A stretch of 64,000 nucleotides of DNA from Mediterraneibacter gnavus ATCC 29149 (lineage in GTDB: Bacteria > Bacillota > Clostridia > Lachnospirales > Lachnospiraceae), in contig NZ_CP043051.1 in NCBI RefSeq assembly GCF_008121495.1, positions 2,499,001 through 2,563,000 of the forward strand, read 5' to 3'. A program made the position numbers and the translations under genes. This document shows positions 61,553 to 64,000 of the stretch, piece after piece. Position 1 is the first letter of the stretch. The number at the start of each line of letters is the position of its first letter. The notes under the pieces were generated by a model. It was given only the letters and a program-made list of their open reading frames with translations. It was not told where the DNA came from and made no database searches.

Positions 61553-62236
61553 TTGAGAAAACGACCGCTTTGTACGGCGGCAGTGGCAGTTCTGATTCTG
61601 CTGGCAGCAGTGAACATCTGGTTTGAATCCGCGATTTCAAATCCGTGTACACTGCGCCGGATCATCCCGGATGCTTCACAGGTGACTGTGACAGGGCAGG
61701 TGAAGCGGTGGGAGGAAAAGCCTGATTACAGGATATTTTATCTGAGAGACTGCCAGGTGCTGCAAAAAGAGAATAATACCAATTCTGACAGGCAATCTGT
61801 CAACAAGCAATTCAAAGAACAAGTCAAAGCAAAGGTGCTGCAAGAGCCGGAGCTTCTAATTTATATCGAACAGGATCAAAAAGAAACTCAAACAATCAAA
61901 CTTGGAAATCAAATACAGATTCAGGGGGAACTTTCGTATTTTAAAGAGGCGAGAAATCCCGGGAATTTTGATCAGAAATTTTATTATGAAAAACAGGGAC
62001 TTCACGCAAGTATATGGGTGAAAAACTGCCGGATCACAGATCAGGAAACGTGGAAATTCCGGGAATGGCTGGCAAAATTAAGAAGAAACTGGAAGAGACT
62101 TTTAGTCAGTCAGATGGGAGCACGTCACGGAAACAGCATGAGCGCGATCTTACTGGGAGAGAAAAGTGAACTGGATGCCCAGATGAAAGCATTGTATCAG
62201 AAAAGTGGGATCGGCCATATTCTGGCGATATCAGGT
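61553..62236 (+). pseudogene. comEC: ComEC N-terminal fragment (interrupted)
   Basis: About 228 codons of ComEC from a TTG start at 61553 (GAGGAG 10 bases upstream). It contains the first helix (residues ~5-23), the OB-fold DUF4131 domain (~35-165; LGNQIQIQGELSYFKEARNPGNFD), and the start of the competence domain: SAILLGEKSELDAQMKALYQ then SGIGHILAISG. Family members continue with LHV and several hundred more residues of membrane channel; here the frame changes to unrelated sequence (VKTLKLGIP...) after the Gly ending at 62236. The rest of the gene is not in the window. DNA uptake by this route should be lost. Confidence 0.88.
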
Positions 62237-62485
62237 GTTAAGACTCTAAAGTTGGGTATCCCCCTAGTGCCTGAAACCCGCATAAACTGGGCATTTGTGC
62301 CACTACATATCGCTATAATTTACATTCTAAAACTGTGCTTAGACGAGGAAATTATTCCCCGTTGTCGTTTCCCTTGTTCAAGGGGGTATCTCACAAATTA
62401 TATAAATTGGCAAAAGAAGCAATAATTCAGCGTAAGTTTAATCTTATGGCAGAAGTCTAAAAAATAGCAAAAGGAGAAGATGAAT

Positions 62486-62683
62486 ATGGCATATAAAAAA
62501 TATAGGGAAATGAAGGTTTATGAAGCGAGCGGATACCAGTACAAGCGAACACCAAGTATTATCCTGAAAGGAAAATGGCTCTCAGAGTTGGGATTTGACA
62601 TCGGAGAGCAAATTGAGGTGAAGTGCGAAGACGGTCGATTGATTATAACAAAAGCAAATGAAATATGGAGTGCTGAAGCCTGA
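62486..62683 (+). CDS. SymE-like type I toxin family protein
   Basis: A 65-aa basic/mixed protein from the ATG at 62486 (AGGAG 9 bases upstream; the ATG at 62480 is too close to it). It has the SymE/AbrB-like fold pattern: YEASGYQYKRTPSIILKGKWL then LGFDIGEQIEVKCEDGRLII (strand-rich swapped-hairpin). In E. coli SymE is an SOS-induced toxin repressed by an antisense RNA; related short proteins in Firmicutes are often annotated as SymE. An antisense RNA over its 5' end cannot be seen from sequence alone. Confidence 0.75.
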   Translation: MAYKKYREMKVYEASGYQYKRTPSIILKGKWLSELGFDIGEQIEVKCEDGRLIITKANEIWSAEA

Positions 62684-62692
62684 TGTAGTGTC

Positions 62693-62721
62693 TTGACCGA
62701 CTTAGTTAAAGCTGCTAAAAT
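62693..62721 (+). promoter_or_regulatory. Promoter of the GIY-YIG gene
   Basis: TTGACC (62693-62698), 17 bases, TAAAAT (62716-62721), directly after the SymE-like gene and 33 bases before the GTG start. Confidence 0.65.
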
Positions 62722-62754
62722 TAACATTATTATGTATACTAAGGAAGTGATGAA

Positions 62755-63681
62755 GTGGCAAGAGGAAAAGTGATTAGCGTTTATCTTATAGATGGTGTGG
62801 CTAATGGAAAAATTAAAGCAACAATATCCAATTGGAATGGCATTGCTTACAAAATTCCAAGAAGGCTCTTGGATGAATGCAAGGAGTTGGAGGCATTTAA
62901 ACAGAGCGGAGTTTACTTCCTTTTTGGTAATAATATGGTATATGTAGGTCAGGCAGAAGTTAGAAAAAATGGGAAAGGGATACACCAGAGAATACTTGAT
63001 CACGAAAATGATAAATATAAAGATTGCTGGGATGAAGTTGTAATTTTTACAAGAAAAGATAACTCACTCGGTCGTACAGACATTTCTTATTTGGAAAACC
63101 GCTTTTATAATAAGGCATTGGATGCAGGACGATTCCATGTACAAAACGGAAATGAACCAACCATAGGAACAGTAACGGAAGAAAAAGAAAGTGAATTAGA
63201 AGAGTACATAGATCAGGCTGAACTGGTTTTAGGAGCATTGGGGTATAAGGTTTTTGAACCCGTGGTGGCATCTGTATCTGAGCCGGAAGTTGAACAGGAG
63301 CATTTGGTTTCCGATAGGTCAGTTCCAGATTTGCCAGAAGGTGTTATTGGGGTAGGTGATTTTATATTGCAATCGATGAGAAATTTGGAAGCCTCAGGAT
63401 ATGTTTTTTCTGATGAGCAAATGCAGATTTTATTGAATCCGACAGAATGTAATAAAAAAGAACTTTTTAATTTACAGAATTCGAATGTGGCTTTCTTCAA
63501 ATTATATGATCCAGATGAAGAAAAGCCACATTATCTTAGCGGTATGCAGAGATATTACACCCCAAAAAAAGTTGTACTTACATTCGGAAAATATAAGGTT
63601 TTGTTGACAAAAGAATGGTATGATAAATATAATCACCGTGAGTTATTTAAAAAATGGTATATGTCTTTAAAAAATCAATAG
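62755..63681 (+). CDS. GIY-YIG nuclease-domain protein
   Basis: A 308-aa protein starting at GTG 62755 (AAGGAAG 7 bases upstream). The GIY-YIG core lies at ~50-125: SGVYFLFGNN, MVYVGQAEV, IHQRILDHE with the conserved Arg, and the catalytic Glu in DISYLENRFYNKA. The linker (~140-200) is Glu/Val-rich. The C-terminal part (~200-308) has a separate domain with VIGVGDFILQSMRN, YYTPKKVVLTFGKYKVLLTKEWYDKY. Stand-alone proteins of this kind are seen in defence islands and mobile elements, but this one's target is unknown. It ends at a terminator. Confidence 0.85.
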   Translation: MARGKVISVYLIDGVANGKIKATISNWNGIAYKIPRRLLDECKELEAFKQSGVYFLFGNNMVYVGQAEVRKNGKGIHQRILDHENDKYKDCWDEVVIFTRKDNSLGRTDISYLENRFYNKALDAGRFHVQNGNEPTIGTVTEEKESELEEYIDQAELVLGALGYKVFEPVVASVSEPEVEQEHLVSDRSVPDLPEGVIGVGDFILQSMRNLEASGYVFSDEQMQILLNPTECNKKELFNLQNSNVAFFKLYDPDEEKPHYLSGMQRYYTPKKVVLTFGKYKVLLTKEWYDKYNHRELFKKWYMSLKNQ

Positions 63682-63690
63682 AATGCAAAG

Positions 63691-63724
63691 AACGGGCAAT
63701 GCAAAAAGCACTGTCCGTTTTCAT
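63691..63724. terminator. Bidirectional terminator after the GIY-YIG gene
   Basis: AACGGGCAATGC (63691-63702) and GCACTGTCCGTT (63708-63719) form a 12-bp stem with one G-U pair and one mismatch, followed by TTTTCAT. Confidence 0.75.
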
Positions 63725-63725
63725 A

Positions 63726-64000
63726 TTAAAAATTAAGCATTAACTGCATTTGAGAGTCGATTTGAGAGAAATTTGTACAAGAAATTAATTTATCAACAGC
63801 CCATACAGGTCCGAGCATTGGTGATACAATAGAACCTACTAAACCAGTGTTTAACGCTTCTGTATCAGCATTTGAAACATTGGATAATGATATTGCAAAA
63901 AACTTTCCATTGAGATCATTGTAAGTCAATGCGGTATCAAGAGGGGCCATTCCCATAGCTGAATAAACTTGAATCCACTGCAAAATAGTTTTAACGTGAT
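63726..64000 (-). CDS. C-terminal part of an unknown protein (cut by window edge)
   Basis: The minus-strand frame is open up to base 64000, so only the last ~90 residues are seen (...TILQWIQVYSAMGMAPLDTALTY, then FFAISLSNVSNADTEALN, ending MQLMLNF). A mid part VGSIVSPMLGPVWAVDKLIS is moderately hydrophobic. The TTG near 63983 is probably internal. I do not recognise the family. It converges on the GIY-YIG gene. Confidence 0.45.
   Translation of the reverse strand, partial: HVKTILQWIQVYSAMGMAPLDTALTYNDLNGKFFAISLSNVSNADTEALNTGLVGSIVSPMLGPVWAVDKLISCTNFSQIDSQMQLMLNF

Larger units (their letters stand above)
62237..64000. mobile_element. Unidentified element inserted in comEC (one end; continues right)
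   Basis: From 62237 the DNA no longer matches ComEC and carries genes of an accessory type (SymE-like, GIY-YIG, unknown partial gene). No recombinase or inverted terminal repeat is visible inside the window, so the element type is not known. The first ~240 bases (62237-62470) hold no convincing gene; there is a hairpin-like CCCCGTTGTCGTTTCCCTTGTTCAAGGGGG segment near 62357-62387 and a frame without start (62275-62460, ending KEAIIQRKFNLMAEV) that may be a remnant of a protein's C-terminus. Confidence 0.65.

Noticed and set aside
62237..62425. The ComEC frame continues to 62425
   Set aside because: The last 63 residues have no ComEC similarity; they are read-through into inserted DNA, not a real C-terminus.
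1..64000. tRNA, rRNA, riboswitch and CRISPR search by eye
   Set aside because: No cloverleaf, rRNA core motif, T-box, or spaced repeat array was recognised; weak or divergent ones could be missed without a covariance-model search.

Overview
The window reads as a chromosome segment of a Gram-positive gut Clostridia species, most likely Lachnospiraceae (Blautia / Mediterraneibacter / Dorea-like). The reasons are strong AGGAGG-type ribosome binding sites, TTG and GTG starts, a Tn916-family conjugative element carrying a SpaA-like surface protein, a C-terminally short ProB, and protein families typical of that group. No rRNA, tRNA or CRISPR array was seen.

Region 1 (1 to about 20.08 kb) is most of an integrative conjugative element (ICE) of the Tn916/TcpA type, running on the minus strand. 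From the end near 20.07 kb it holds a large LPXTG-type adhesin with a thioester domain, two YdcP (DUF961) genes, the TcpA coupling ATPase, an oriT-like hairpin zone, a Rep_trans (MobT) relaxase, a 44-aa DUF3789 peptide, TcpD, an Orf19-like protein, two tandem ArdA antirestriction proteins, TcpE, VirB4, the VirB6-like TcpH, an SLT/NlpC hydrolase (TcpG) and TcpC. Two small membrane-protein genes sit inside this operon as cassettes, each with its own promoter and a near-identical hairpin. Beyond TcpC come an Orf9-like XRE regulator on the opposite strand, two small genes, and a plus-strand ABC permease and histidine kinase. The integrase end is off the left edge.

Region 2 (20.08-43.6 kb) is one long plus-strand cluster for an exopolysaccharide or capsule of the Wzx/Wzy type. 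It has two initiating sugar-phosphate transferases, a bifunctional fucokinase / GDP-fucose pyrophosphorylase, an LCP ligase, a DegT aminotransferase, nine further glycosyltransferases, a flippase, two polymerase/ligase-like membrane proteins, a mutase-like flavoprotein and a membrane-anchored unknown protein. The ICE end lies inside the 5' end of the first transferase gene, which has lost its first membrane helix.

Region 3 (43.6-57.7 kb) is housekeeping: a DUF3048 lipoprotein, a C26 glutamine-amidotransferase-like hydrolase, an M19 dipeptidase, a uracil/xanthine permease, argG, an isochorismatase-like hydrolase, proB-proA, an arginine operon argC-GNAT-argJ-argB-argD, and a DMT transporter. 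ArgR-box-like sites lie upstream of argG and argC.

Region 4 (57.8-64 kb) encodes a ComEA-like lipoprotein, a PhoB-type response regulator with its histidine kinase, a GerMN lipoprotein and the N-terminal part of ComEC. ComEC is cut at its ISG|LHV motif by foreign DNA carrying a SymE-like protein, a GIY-YIG domain protein and the end of an unknown gene that runs off the right edge.
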